Source: Leptospira bouyouniensis (lineage in GTDB: Bacteria; Spirochaetota; Leptospiria; Leptospirales; Leptospiraceae). From it: a stretch of DNA of 64,000 nucleotides. Shown piece after piece: positions 54,139 through 63,132 of the stretch (position 1 is its first letter; each line of letters opens with the position of its first letter). The DNA is taken from assembly GCF_004769525.1 (NCBI RefSeq), contig NZ_RQFT01000012.1:1-64000 (forward strand). The letters are read 5' to 3'. The notes under the pieces were generated by a model, which ran no database searches, had not been told where the DNA came from, and was given only the letters and a program-made list of their open reading frames with translations. The translations under genes were made by a program, and so were the position numbers.

Positions 54139-55709
54139 TTTTCGATCAGATGTAAAAATTGAAAATTGATAAATAAAATTGGGGCTGTTACGTTTTCTTT
54201 TTCCGAATAACTAACATTAAGTGATAAAAACGGGCTCACGTATTTGAGTTTGATGATTTCTTCTCGGTCTGTCAAATTGATATTAAAATCAGAAGCATAT
54301 GTCCAATTCTCAAACCAAGCTCTAGTTTTTAAATTCCCTTCTCTAAAGATTGTACTTAGTTCGAGTAGATGTCCAGATCGAATAGGGACTGCAATTTTCC
54401 CTTCCCATTGCCCTCCAAATTCCCTAGATTCAAATCCTACCGAACAAACTGACCTATCCTTTCTCCATTCATAAAATACGGCTCTCCCAATTTCATTATA
54501 TTCATAATTTCCTGATTCAAAATAAGATCGATACCGATAGAGTATATTTCCAATTTCGGAAACAACGAATGGGAAAAAAAAGGAAGATCCTTTTTCAAAT
54601 CGATGTCCTTCCATTGATGATAATCCTTCACCACCTATCAAATGTTTATAACTTCCTCTCAGATAACCTAATGTTTGTGGGATTTCTGGGCGGATTTCTC
54701 CACTACTTACATTTCCATACAATAGAGGTGAATCTCTATAAATAGTAGAATCAAATAAAAACTTAGAATCTTGAAACTCCGATTTGGAATATAAAAATCC
54801 AACCGTTTCTTTGGGATTAAATATCGATTCTGACTGGATACGATGTTTGCCTAGATTCCCTAAATCATAAGAATCGTTAACATACAGACTTGATTTGTTT
54901 TCACCCGGAGACCAGACACCAGAATATGATTTGTTAGGTGAAGTTATGTAAACTCCAGGATAAAGCGAAAAACCTGGTGCAGTATATATCCCAATTTCTA
55001 GGTTTTTACTTATGTTTGTAAATTGGTACCCAAAAAAATGGGAAGATTGGATCGGTTGAGGGAGAGGTGAGTTAACTCGATCCATCTGAGAATAAAAATT
55101 GGGATCTTTTGCAAAGTAAAAATGAGGGATGGGTTTGTAACGATTCCCGGAAGTGAATCGGAAGGAGTGTGTGACAAAATCAATTCCATATAAAAACTCC
55201 TCATCGCGTTTTTCTAAAATGAATCGGTTGCCTTTTTGAATTCTTCCAACTGCAAATGCGGAATGGTTTTTTTCATCTCTCGGTAAATACTGGACATCCA
55301 AATTTTGGTGGGACAGGCCAAGGAACCAACCATCTCCAAGAAACGGATCGGATACCTTAGATTGAGAAAATGGTCCAGGAATTCCTCCTAGAAACATTTC
55401 TTGATTCATTCTCACTTCATTTCTCGAATCCTTCTCTTTTGTTTTTGGCTCAACCGGGTAACTCAGACTTTCTGTTTTCCATATTTGGGAGACAAGGGCA
55501 GCCTCTTTTCCTTTGAGACCACGTTTCCATTTGAAAAAAGCCTCTCTTGGGCCATTTGCTTTTTCCTTCCATGTGGCGACAAGTTTTGGTGGAAATCCCG
55601 TTTTTAATAGAGTCGACACAGGCACATCTTTTGGAGTTTTTTCGCCAGCAAACAATGACTGTACGAAGATAAACCACAAAAAAAGTGTAATTTTCTGCCA
55701 ATCCACCAT
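54135..55709 (-). CDS. Hypothetical outer-membrane protein
   Basis: 524 residues with a signal peptide (MVDWQKITLFLWFIFVQSLFAG). The N-terminal 60 residues after it are helical and charged (KLVATWKEKANGPREAFFKWKRG), perhaps a helix-hairpin-helix-like element. The rest is rich in amphipathic strands and aromatic residues and ends in ILFINFQFLHLIEN, suggesting a beta-barrel. No family is recognised. It has a separate promoter side from the small gene at 55983. Confidence 0.65.
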   Translation of the reverse strand: MVDWQKITLFLWFIFVQSLFAGEKTPKDVPVSTLLKTGFPPKLVATWKEKANGPREAFFKWKRGLKGKEAALVSQIWKTESLSYPVEPKTKEKDSRNEVRMNQEMFLGGIPGPFSQSKVSDPFLGDGWFLGLSHQNLDVQYLPRDEKNHSAFAVGRIQKGNRFILEKRDEEFLYGIDFVTHSFRFTSGNRYKPIPHFYFAKDPNFYSQMDRVNSPLPQPIQSSHFFGYQFTNISKNLEIGIYTAPGFSLYPGVYITSPNKSYSGVWSPGENKSSLYVNDSYDLGNLGKHRIQSESIFNPKETVGFLYSKSEFQDSKFLFDSTIYRDSPLLYGNVSSGEIRPEIPQTLGYLRGSYKHLIGGEGLSSMEGHRFEKGSSFFFPFVVSEIGNILYRYRSYFESGNYEYNEIGRAVFYEWRKDRSVCSVGFESREFGGQWEGKIAVPIRSGHLLELSTIFREGNLKTRAWFENWTYASDFNINLTDREEIIKLKYVSPFLSLNVSYSEKENVTAPILFINFQFLHLIEN

Positions 55710-55874
55710 GATTGAGGTTCGAATTTGTTCTTTTTTTCCCTCATTCCGTTTGCTTTTTTCTGAAAAAGGGACATATTCTAGGGAACGGCGAAAAAAAAAT
55801 CCATCCAGGGGCGGGTTTTGTCCCAGAGGAATGCTAAATTGTTAATACAAACCGATAAAAACGTGAAAAAAATA

Positions 55875-55905
55875 TTGACTTAACTTCTCATATGTTAAGT
55901 AGTGT
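55875..55905 (+). promoter_or_regulatory. Candidate promoter with overlapping operator-like inverted repeat
   Basis: TTGACT (55875-55880) is a good -35. The inverted repeat ACTTAAC (55878-55884) / GTTAAGT (55894-55900) overlaps it, and a -10 candidate (TAGTGT, 55900-55905) is at 19-nt spacing. The arrangement suits repressor control of the small gene that follows about 80 bp later. Confidence 0.45.
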
Positions 55906-55982
55906 AAACAAGCGTTTAGTATATTATTGGTGTTATTTTTTAGTTTTATGTCGTCTAACAAGATGACGGGGAGGAAAAACCT

Positions 55983-56198
55983 ATGATCGTTCGATCCATC
56001 CAACAACCCGCTTATAACCGCCACAAGGATTCTGGCCTCGCAGGCCAAGGTCCCAAAAAGGGATTTGCCCAAAACCAATCTGGAAAAACTTTCGAAGAGT
56101 ATCTAATGGAAGCATTCCAAGGTGAGGTCGTGCAGAATGGAAATTGGGTATCACCAAATCTATCCGACTTAGGCCAAAAGAACCTAAGGAAGATGTAA
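55983..56198 (+). CDS. Small protein of unknown function
   Basis: 71 residues, basic and Gln/Gly-rich, no signal peptide or membrane segment (GLAGQGPKKGFAQNQSGKTF then EEYLMEAFQGEVVQ). A strong GGGGAGG site lies 8 nt before the ATG, behind a leader of ~80 nt with a clear promoter candidate, so it looks real. No family was recognised. It precedes the Wzm gene by 56 bp and may or may not share its transcript. Confidence 0.65.
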   Translation: MIVRSIQQPAYNRHKDSGLAGQGPKKGFAQNQSGKTFEEYLMEAFQGEVVQNGNWVSPNLSDLGQKNLRKM

Positions 56199-56254
56199 GA
56201 TCCATTCTCTGGATTCTGGTCTAGAATCAGGATCCAAGGGCCGACAATCAAAGT

Positions 56255-57004
56255 ATGGAGAGAGTATCCATACTTTGGGCTTTAGTTCGGCGTGACTATG
56301 CTCTGCAATATGCAGGGTCCTTTTTGGGGATCTCTTGGATGTTTTTGCAGAATTTAGTTCTCATCAGTTTGTACGCCCTTGTTTTTTTAGTCCTCAATCT
56401 TAAAAACCCATCCACACAAGAAGATTTCACAGCATATCTACTCACAGGACTTTTGTTTTGGATTCCTATCCAAGAACTTTTGGTGCGAGGGACGGGGATT
56501 CTCACTGACAACCGATCTCTTCTCAAAAGGTCAAGTTTAGGTATCGATTTATTTTTATGGATACCGTATGTTCAATTTTTAATCCATAGTTTTGTGACAT
56601 CCATTCCCGTTTTTGTGTATTTAGGTTATACTGAGAAACTCAACCTAACAGGTATATTCTTTGGGTATTTTGTTTTGGTATTATCTGGATTGTATTTGAT
56701 GTTACTTTTACACTATCTTTCAAGGCTCAATATTTTATTAAAAGACATTTCACCTTTGATTCGTTTGGTGAGCCAGCTAGTTTTTTGGGGGATTCCTGTT
56801 TTATACTATCCGACTGGTGTTCTCAAACAATGGAATGAATGGAATCCGTTTACCATCCCATTGGATGTCTTTCGCACTGCTGTGATCAGTGGTTTTCATG
56901 CACAATTTGATTGGTTCCATTTAGCACCCTTTCTTTTTTTCTTTTTTCTTGTGTACTTACTTGCGAAAAGAAAATTCCAATCAGTGATTTTGGATCATCT
57001 TTAA
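56255..57004 (+). CDS. wzm: ABC-2 type polysaccharide exporter, permease subunit (Wzm-like)
   Basis: 249 residues, about six membrane helices. The N-terminus LWALVRRDYALQYAGSFLGI and WMFLQNLVLISLYALVF match permeases of O-antigen/polyol-phosphate exporters. The ATPase partner follows 6 bp later. Together they flip undecaprenyl-linked glycans across the inner membrane. Confidence 0.87.
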   Translation: MERVSILWALVRRDYALQYAGSFLGISWMFLQNLVLISLYALVFLVLNLKNPSTQEDFTAYLLTGLLFWIPIQELLVRGTGILTDNRSLLKRSSLGIDLFLWIPYVQFLIHSFVTSIPVFVYLGYTEKLNLTGIFFGYFVLVLSGLYLMLLLHYLSRLNILLKDISPLIRLVSQLVFWGIPVLYYPTGVLKQWNEWNPFTIPLDVFRTAVISGFHAQFDWFHLAPFLFFFFLVYLLAKRKFQSVILDHL

Positions 57005-57010
57005 ATTCCC

Positions 57011-58207
57011 ATGATCACGGTTTTTATTGAAAAACTTTCCAAGGATTATCATGGATTTTCCAAACCTTGGAAACGAATTCTAGCTGGACTGAGTTTTGGA
57101 TACTACGGAATTGACTCCCAATTTACTGCAATCCATTCCTTAGATTTAAAAGTTAATTCTGGTGAAATCCTTGGTATCATTGGAAGGAATGGGGCAGGTA
57201 AATCTACTCTCTTAAAACTCATCACCGGTGTGATCCAAAAAGATAAAGGTACCTTGCAGGTGAATGGATCTGTGCGGGCACTCTTAGAACTTAGTGTCGG
57301 ATTTAATCCTGAACTTTCAGGAGAAGAGAATGTTTATTTTAATGGACTGGTTTGGGGCTACAAACCTTCAGAAATTAAATCTCTTGCAGATTCTATATTT
57401 GAATTTGCAGAGTTACAAGAATTTCGATTCGTACCTTTGAAAAACTATAGTTCTGGTATGGCGATGCGACTTGGGTTTAGCTTAGCAACTGCTAAACGAC
57501 CAGACATCCTCATAGTCGATGAAGCACTAGCAGTTGGAGATGCAAGTTTCCAACAAAAATGTTTAAAACGAATCAAAGAATTTTCTGAAAAAGGTTCTTC
57601 GATTTTAGTGGTAAGCCATGATTTGGGACTTGTCTCCTATTTTTGTAATAGAGTTATTTTATTAGAAAAAGGGAAACTTCTCTTTGATGGGAATCCTAAG
57701 GATACAATCGAAAAATATATGCTCGTGTTAGGTGGTAATGTACAAGAAACAGATTCATTTTCATCGAATTCCATTCGAGACTTACGTCTTTTTTTGGAAA
57801 ATGAAAACGGATTACATTCAAATGTATTTTTTATTGGTTCCAAGGTAAAATTGAAACTTAAATTTAAAACCGAAGACCTGATTGAAGGTGCCACTGTTGG
57901 GTTTCATATCGATAATGAAAAAGGGATCCGCATTTTTGGAACCAATACCTACCATTTAGGTGATACCAATCGTGTATTCCAAAAAGACAAAGAATATGAA
58001 GTTGGTTTTGAATTTCCAATCCAGTTTAGTGCTGGGAAATATAGCCTTGGAGTCGCAATCCATAAAGGTGAATCTCATATCGAAGGGAGTTATTTTTGGC
58101 GGGAGTCACTCTTCGATTTCGAAGTGGAAGCCGGAAAAATTGCAAAATTTGTAGGAGTTTGCCACATTCCGACCCAATTCCACATCAAGGAAGATTGGAA
58201 TTCATAA
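57011..58207 (+). CDS. wzt: ABC polysaccharide exporter ATPase with C-terminal Wzt domain
   Basis: 398 residues. Walker A GRNGAGKS (58-65), signature NYSSGMAMRLGF, Walker B ILIVDEAL, and switch His in VVSHDLG. The extra C-terminal domain (about 255-395) is the Wzt carbohydrate-binding domain that recognises the finished, capped O-polysaccharide chain; its presence predicts a terminally modified glycan. No glycosyltransferase or capping methyltransferase gene is nearby. Confidence 0.9.
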   Translation: MITVFIEKLSKDYHGFSKPWKRILAGLSFGYYGIDSQFTAIHSLDLKVNSGEILGIIGRNGAGKSTLLKLITGVIQKDKGTLQVNGSVRALLELSVGFNPELSGEENVYFNGLVWGYKPSEIKSLADSIFEFAELQEFRFVPLKNYSSGMAMRLGFSLATAKRPDILIVDEALAVGDASFQQKCLKRIKEFSEKGSSILVVSHDLGLVSYFCNRVILLEKGKLLFDGNPKDTIEKYMLVLGGNVQETDSFSSNSIRDLRLFLENENGLHSNVFFIGSKVKLKLKFKTEDLIEGATVGFHIDNEKGIRIFGTNTYHLGDTNRVFQKDKEYEVGFEFPIQFSAGKYSLGVAIHKGESHIEGSYFWRESLFDFEVEAGKIAKFVGVCHIPTQFHIKEDWNS

Positions 58208-58255
58208 TAGAAAAACAGTTTCCTTTTCGGTTAAAATTGAAAATCTGGAAATCCT

Positions 58256-59560
58256 ATGAAAGTTTGTGTGGTCGGAACCGGATATGTGGGCCTTGTTGCA
58301 GGTACTTGTTTTGCTGAGTATGGCAATGATGTAATTTGTATTGATAAAGATGAAAAAAAAATCAGTGATTTAAAAAAAGGAATCATCCCCATTTATGAGC
58401 CAGGTTTATCCGAACTAGTCGAACGTAACCATAAAGAAGGTCGACTCAAGTTTTCGACTTCTTTAAAGGATGGTGTTGAATCATCTGAGTTTGTTTTCAT
58501 CGCAGTTGGAACTCCAACATCTGACAACGGTTCTGCGGATCTACGTTTTGTTTTTGCCGTTGCCGAAGAAGTAGGAAAAACTATGAATGGTTACAAAATC
58601 ATCGTAGATAAATCTACTGTCCCAGTAGGAACGGCAGACAAAGTAAAAGAAATTGTTTCAAAAAACACAAAACATCCGTTTGATGTAGTATCTAATCCAG
58701 AATTTTTAAAAGAAGGTGCAGCGATCGATGATTTTATGCGTCCTGAACGTGTCGTAATTGGAGCAGAATCTGAAATTGCTGCAAAAAAAATGAGCGAGTT
58801 ATACTCTCCATTCGTACTCAATGGAAATCCAATCATCACTATGAGTATTCGCTCTGCCGAACTCACAAAGTATGCATGTAATGCATTCCTAGCGACAAAA
58901 ATATCCTTTGTAAATGAAATTGCAAATTTATGTGATGCGTTAGGTGCAAATTATGATGATGTTCGTAAGGGTATGGGAACTGATTCGCGAATTGGCCGTC
59001 AATTTTTATATGCTGGAATTGGTTATGGTGGATCTTGTTTTCCAAAAGATGTGAGAGCACTTCTAAGAACTGCAGAAGAAGTGAATGCTCCTATGCACAT
59101 CATACAATCTGTAGAGGATGTGAATGAAAAACAAAAAACACGTCTCACAGATAAAATATTTGATCACTTCAAATCAACTGATATGAAAGGCAAAACTTTT
59201 GGAATTTGGGGCCTTTCATTTAAACCAGGAACAGATGATATGCGAGAAGCTCCATCGATTCCTCTTATTTATGAACTTCATAAAAATGGTGCTAAGATAC
59301 AGGTTTTCGATCCTGCTGCTACAGAAACTTCGAAATACTATTTTGAAGGCAAAGTAGAGTATAAAAAGGATGCATATTCATCTTTGGAAGGGGCTGATGC
59401 AATGTTACTATTAACAGAGTGGCGTGAATTCCGAGAACCTGATTTTCAAAAGATCAAATCGTTGCTCAAGTCACCTTTAATTTTTGATGGTAGGAACCAA
59501 TACAAACCTAGTTTGATGCATGAGTTAGGTTTTACCTATTACTCGATTGGGAATCGGTAA
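58256..59560 (+). CDS. ugd: UDP-glucose 6-dehydrogenase
   Basis: 434 residues. Oxidises UDP-glucose to UDP-glucuronate with two NAD+. Motifs: VCVVGTGYVGLVAG (NAD), STVPVGTAD, NPEFLKEGAAIDDF, the catalytic Cys in GYGGSCFPKD, and WGLSFKPGTDDMREAPS. Full length. It follows the Wzt gene by 48 bp and fits supply of glucuronate or derived sugars to the exported glycan. Confidence 0.94.
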   Translation: MKVCVVGTGYVGLVAGTCFAEYGNDVICIDKDEKKISDLKKGIIPIYEPGLSELVERNHKEGRLKFSTSLKDGVESSEFVFIAVGTPTSDNGSADLRFVFAVAEEVGKTMNGYKIIVDKSTVPVGTADKVKEIVSKNTKHPFDVVSNPEFLKEGAAIDDFMRPERVVIGAESEIAAKKMSELYSPFVLNGNPIITMSIRSAELTKYACNAFLATKISFVNEIANLCDALGANYDDVRKGMGTDSRIGRQFLYAGIGYGGSCFPKDVRALLRTAEEVNAPMHIIQSVEDVNEKQKTRLTDKIFDHFKSTDMKGKTFGIWGLSFKPGTDDMREAPSIPLIYELHKNGAKIQVFDPAATETSKYYFEGKVEYKKDAYSSLEGADAMLLLTEWREFREPDFQKIKSLLKSPLIFDGRNQYKPSLMHELGFTYYSIGNR

Positions 59561-59568
59561 AAATTTTT

Positions 59569-59586
59569 GGCAAACGAGTGTTTGCC
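59569..59586. terminator. Hairpin between ugd and the thioredoxin gene
   Basis: GGCAAAC and GTTTGCC with a 4-nt loop lie between the convergent ends. The sequence on its left is A5T5, which serves as a short T-run on the minus strand, so it may work mainly for the thioredoxin gene. Confidence 0.45.
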
Positions 59587-59605
59587 GAAACTCCGATTAT
59601 CTCTA

Positions 59606-60427
59606 TTAAAATCCTTTTTCGATTTGTTCTAAGGTTTCTTTACAGATTAATTGATCCGACTCAGACTCTAGTTTTGGTTGGATCTCTATTAAAATCGATT
59701 TGGCTTGTTTTTTATCGCCAACTTCTTTTAAACTAATGCCATAATACAATTTTGCTGTAATCATTCGTTTCGACTTTGGGTAAAGTTGAATGAATTCCTT
59801 CCAAGAGGTAACAGCTGATTCCTTTGGCCCATTCACAGATCGAATTAGATTTAAGTTGAAATGGGAATTTTCTTTTACTATTGGGAGATGTTTTGACTTT
59901 TGTATTGAGGTCAGAAATTGTTCTTCTGCCTTTTCATATTCTTTCGATTGAAAATATAGCAGACCCAAACGAAAATTTAGATTTGGGTTCTCTTTGTCTT
60001 TTCTAATTTCTGTTTTCAAAAAAGATTCTAAATTGGGTTCCATCAAAATTCGTTTTGAAAGAGTGATGATATCTTCTTTAGTTGCAAGTCCTGTGATTTT
60101 AGTTACAAAGTTTCCATCTCCATCTAAGAATAAAATCGTTGGGTAACCTTCCACATTGTATTTTTTTCGTAAATTGGGGAATTCTTCTCCATCTAATCTA
60201 ACACGAATAAATTGGTCCAATATGCGGCTGACTTCAGGATCTGGAAAAATCTCTTTTTCCAATACCATACAATACGTACACCAATCTGCAAAAACATCAA
60301 CGATGATGAATTTTTTTTCCTGTTTGGCAGTTTCAAATCCCTTTTGAATGGAATGACCCCAGTTGGACTCTGCTGAGAGTATTGTACCAAAAAGAAAGGA
60401 AACGAAAACGATACTGAAACGAAACAT
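59606..60427 (-). CDS. Thioredoxin-fold protein with TPR repeats
   Basis: 273 residues. Signal peptide (MFRFSIVFVSFLFGTILSAE), then a thioredoxin domain with VFADWCTYC (Cys50, Cys53) and the cis-Pro in EGYPTILFLDGDG. The C-terminal part has about three TPR repeats. It is a periplasmic thiol-disulfide protein of the DsbD-tail/thioredoxin_7 type; the substrate is unknown. It converges with ugd; a GGCAAAC/GTTTGCC hairpin lies between at 59569-59586. Confidence 0.85.
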   Translation of the reverse strand: MFRFSIVFVSFLFGTILSAESNWGHSIQKGFETAKQEKKFIIVDVFADWCTYCMVLEKEIFPDPEVSRILDQFIRVRLDGEEFPNLRKKYNVEGYPTILFLDGDGNFVTKITGLATKEDIITLSKRILMEPNLESFLKTEIRKDKENPNLNFRLGLLYFQSKEYEKAEEQFLTSIQKSKHLPIVKENSHFNLNLIRSVNGPKESAVTSWKEFIQLYPKSKRMITAKLYYGISLKEVGDKKQAKSILIEIQPKLESESDQLICKETLEQIEKGF

Positions 60428-60526
60428 CCATTCTCATTCTACCCACATTCATGACGAATCAACAACGAATTTTCGCTTTTTCGAAATAGAACGGGCAGTT
60501 TCCATGGTAGTTAGAAGGCAAATGAG

Positions 60527-60805
60527 ATGGAATTTTTATTAAAATTGGAAGATTTACTCCGCAAACGAAAAGAAGAGTTACCTGAAAAATCCTACACTGC
60601 GGAATTATTCCGAGATGGTGTGGATCGAATTCTCAAAAAAATTGGGGAAGAAGCCGGGGAAGTCATCATTGCAGCCAAAAATCCAAATGAAAAAGAACTG
60701 ATTCATGAAATTGCAGATTTGATTTTTCATTTAGAAGTTTTGATGGTAGAGAAAGGGATTAGTTTAACAACGATTGCCAAAGAATTAGAAAAAAGGCATA
60801 GTTAA
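60527..60805 (+). CDS. hisE: Phosphoribosyl-ATP pyrophosphatase
   Basis: 92 residues. Second step of histidine synthesis. MazG-like all-alpha fold with ERD-like acidic residues: [24 protein letters not shown], split here as [13 protein letters not shown] and [16 protein letters not shown], then [14 protein letters not shown]. Stand-alone HisE, not fused to HisI. No other his gene is close. lpxK follows after 28 bp. Confidence 0.93.
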
Positions 60806-60833
60806 ACAAAACAGTTTCCGCAAGCGAAACTTT

Positions 60834-61943
60834 ATGAAAGTAATTTTATTTCTTTTCTACCCACTTTCTTGGTTATACCAATTTCTTTTTTGGGTCAAAC
60901 AATCGACAATAAAACCAATTGTAATTCCTGATGTTTTAGTAATCAGTGTAGGAAACATTACAGTCGGAGGAACAGGGAAAACTCCCTTTGTGCAATACCT
61001 TGTACGATACTTTCAAAAAACAAACAAAGACTATGCGATTACAATCCTTTCTCGTGGATACAAAGCAAAAAAGTCAGATGAAGGTGCTATTTTGCCAGAT
61101 GGAAAGTCTCCTCATTTATATGGAGATGAACCAAGCCAACACAAAGATCTTTTTCCCAGTGTACAAGTGATCATTGGGAAAAATAGATGGAAGAGTTTTC
61201 AAACACATAACCAAATCCAATCTCCTAAACATATTGTCATCTTAGATGATGGATTCCAACACAAACAAATCTATAGAGATTTTGATATTGTTTTATTAGA
61301 TGCAAATGCACCTTTTGCCAATGGTTTGACAATCCCATTAGGTTTTTTAAGGGAACCGATCACTCATCTAAAACGGGCACATTCTATTGTGTTCACAAAA
61401 TTGACTGAAAAAAATAGAAATGTAATCAAATTAGCAAAAGATATTTTGAATAAAAAACAAATCAATGTTCCAGAATCTGTTTCTTTTTTCCAATCAAATC
61501 TAGTGGAAATGAATTTTGATTTGTTACAAAAAAATGTGATCGAAAAGCAGGTATATCTATCGAAAGAGAAACCTAATGGAGGTTATTTTTTATTCACTGG
61601 CGTTGGAAACCCTCGCAATGTATTAGAGACGGCCGAGTCAATACTTGGAGAAAATAAAATACAGTATCGTTTTTTTCCTGATCATTACGAATTTGAAGAA
61701 AGTGTATTATTTTCTCTCATTCAGAATCGTTTGAAGGATTCAATTTTTGTAACAACAGAAAAGGATTGGGTAAAAGTTAGAACACAATCTGGATTTTTGG
61801 AAACATTGAAAAAACAAAACATCCGACTCTTTGTTTTAAAAATTGAAGTGGTTTTGGCTGAAGAGCAAAAATTTGGATCTATGTTAGCTGGTCTCGTTTC
61901 CACATACGAAGTAAAAAACGGTCTGGCTTCAAAGACTGGATGA
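60834..61943 (+). CDS. lpxK: Tetraacyldisaccharide 4'-kinase
   Basis: 369 residues. Phosphorylates the 4' position of the lipid A precursor at the inner membrane. An N-terminal membrane segment precedes the P-loop NITVGGTGKTPF; SRGYKAK, GDEPSQH, IGKNRW, VILDDGFQHKQIYRDFDIVLLDA and PLGFLREP are family motifs. It shows LPS with lipid A is made. Its 3' end overlaps the convergent mnmC-like gene by 65 bp. Confidence 0.93.
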   Translation: MKVILFLFYPLSWLYQFLFWVKQSTIKPIVIPDVLVISVGNITVGGTGKTPFVQYLVRYFQKTNKDYAITILSRGYKAKKSDEGAILPDGKSPHLYGDEPSQHKDLFPSVQVIIGKNRWKSFQTHNQIQSPKHIVILDDGFQHKQIYRDFDIVLLDANAPFANGLTIPLGFLREPITHLKRAHSIVFTKLTEKNRNVIKLAKDILNKKQINVPESVSFFQSNLVEMNFDLLQKNVIEKQVYLSKEKPNGGYFLFTGVGNPRNVLETAESILGENKIQYRFFPDHYEFEESVLFSLIQNRLKDSIFVTTEKDWVKVRTQSGFLETLKKQNIRLFVLKIEVVLAEEQKFGSMLAGLVSTYEVKNGLASKTG

Positions 61944-63132
61944 TGTGTTCTGGGATTTCATTTTTTTGATCCAAAAACTTCATTGTTTTGTTTAGAACTT
62001 GATTCACTAAAATCTCACCCGCAAGGAGCGCATGTGTGAGACCACGAGACCCAAGTCCATTCAAAATCCCGACGGATTCGTAGTAGGGGATTTGGAAAGG
62101 TTTTCCATTTTTGCGGAAAAGATTTTGGTATTTCACAGTTGTATCTAATTGAGAGACAATGGGGAGTTTTCCAACCACTGGATGGCGGTCTTGGGATTGT
62201 GTTCGATAACTCACTCGGGTCCCAAAGTTTTTTACATCCAAGGTTTGGTTCTCGACGATAACGTTCTTTAGATGTGATTGTAGTCCCTCCCACATCATAA
62301 TGGTTTCCTTAATCCTCGGTTCTTTTTCTAAATGGAATTCATCAAAACTTGCACCTAATACACGTTCTCCATTGATTTCGGCCGTGATATAGTCTCCATA
62401 CAAAATCGAAGATTGGTTTTTGCAAATTGAGCCAGGAATTTTTACGATTTGTCCACGGACTTGCTTCATCGGGATCCATTGGAGTGTAGGATCATTTGCA
62501 AATTGGAACCCCTGTGTTAAAAATAAATAATTTGCTGAAAGTGTTTCCGTATCCGTTTGGCATATCAGTTTTCCATCCTGTTCATCATTTCTATCCTTAT
62601 CAATAGTATGCCAAGAGAGGAGCCGAGAGTTGTATTTTGTTTCTGGTTTTGCCAATTGAAGGAGTTCCATCGTGAGTGCAACAGGGGAGATGGCTTTTCC
62701 TGTAGGAAAGAATAGAGAATACAAGTTAGAATATTTCTCTTTTTCGAGGAATGCTATATCAATTGGAATTTGGTGAGATAGGATAGCATTCGAATAACGG
62801 TCATAAGCTGAATTTGTTTCGAGAAGAAAATGAATTCCATCGGAATGGGGAACTTTGTTTCCAAGTTCTAATGATTCCCAAAGTTCTAAAAAATAACGGT
62901 AAGCAAGATAAGAAAATTCTGATTCAGTTGTTTTGTGTTTTGTTAGAAATGGATACACAACTCCAATTGGATTTCCACTTGATTGTTTGGCTGGCGAGGA
63001 TTCCGATTCTAATAAAATTGTTTTGATTTTTCTTTTGGAGAGAGCATAACAAACGCTAGCTCCAGCAATCCCACCACCGACAACGATAGCAGTTCCCCCG
63101 TCGGTTTCCTTTTCGAAAACTCTTGTCTCCAA
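61879..63132 (-). CDS. MnmC-type FAD-dependent oxidoreductase (C-terminal half of MnmC)
   Basis: 417 residues. FAD motif GGGIAGASVCYALS, then RVLGASFDEF and RGQIVKIPG, and a C-terminal GLGSRGLTHALLAGE, as in the oxidase domain of MnmC. That domain removes the carboxymethyl group of cmnm5(s2)U34 in tRNA to give nm5. The frame starts with a TTG that directly follows the stop of the upstream methyltransferase gene in the same reading frame, with a GGAG 13 nt upstream. It is either a separate, coupled gene or the product of a split of a fused mnmC. Confidence 0.85.
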   Translation of the reverse strand: METRVFEKETDGGTAIVVGGGIAGASVCYALSKRKIKTILLESESSPAKQSSGNPIGVVYPFLTKHKTTESEFSYLAYRYFLELWESLELGNKVPHSDGIHFLLETNSAYDRYSNAILSHQIPIDIAFLEKEKYSNLYSLFFPTGKAISPVALTMELLQLAKPETKYNSRLLSWHTIDKDRNDEQDGKLICQTDTETLSANYLFLTQGFQFANDPTLQWIPMKQVRGQIVKIPGSICKNQSSILYGDYITAEINGERVLGASFDEFHLEKEPRIKETIMMWEGLQSHLKNVIVENQTLDVKNFGTRVSYRTQSQDRHPVVGKLPIVSQLDTTVKYQNLFRKNGKPFQIPYYESVGILNGLGSRGLTHALLAGEILVNQVLNKTMKFLDQKNEIPEHIIQSLKPDRFLLRMWKRDQLT

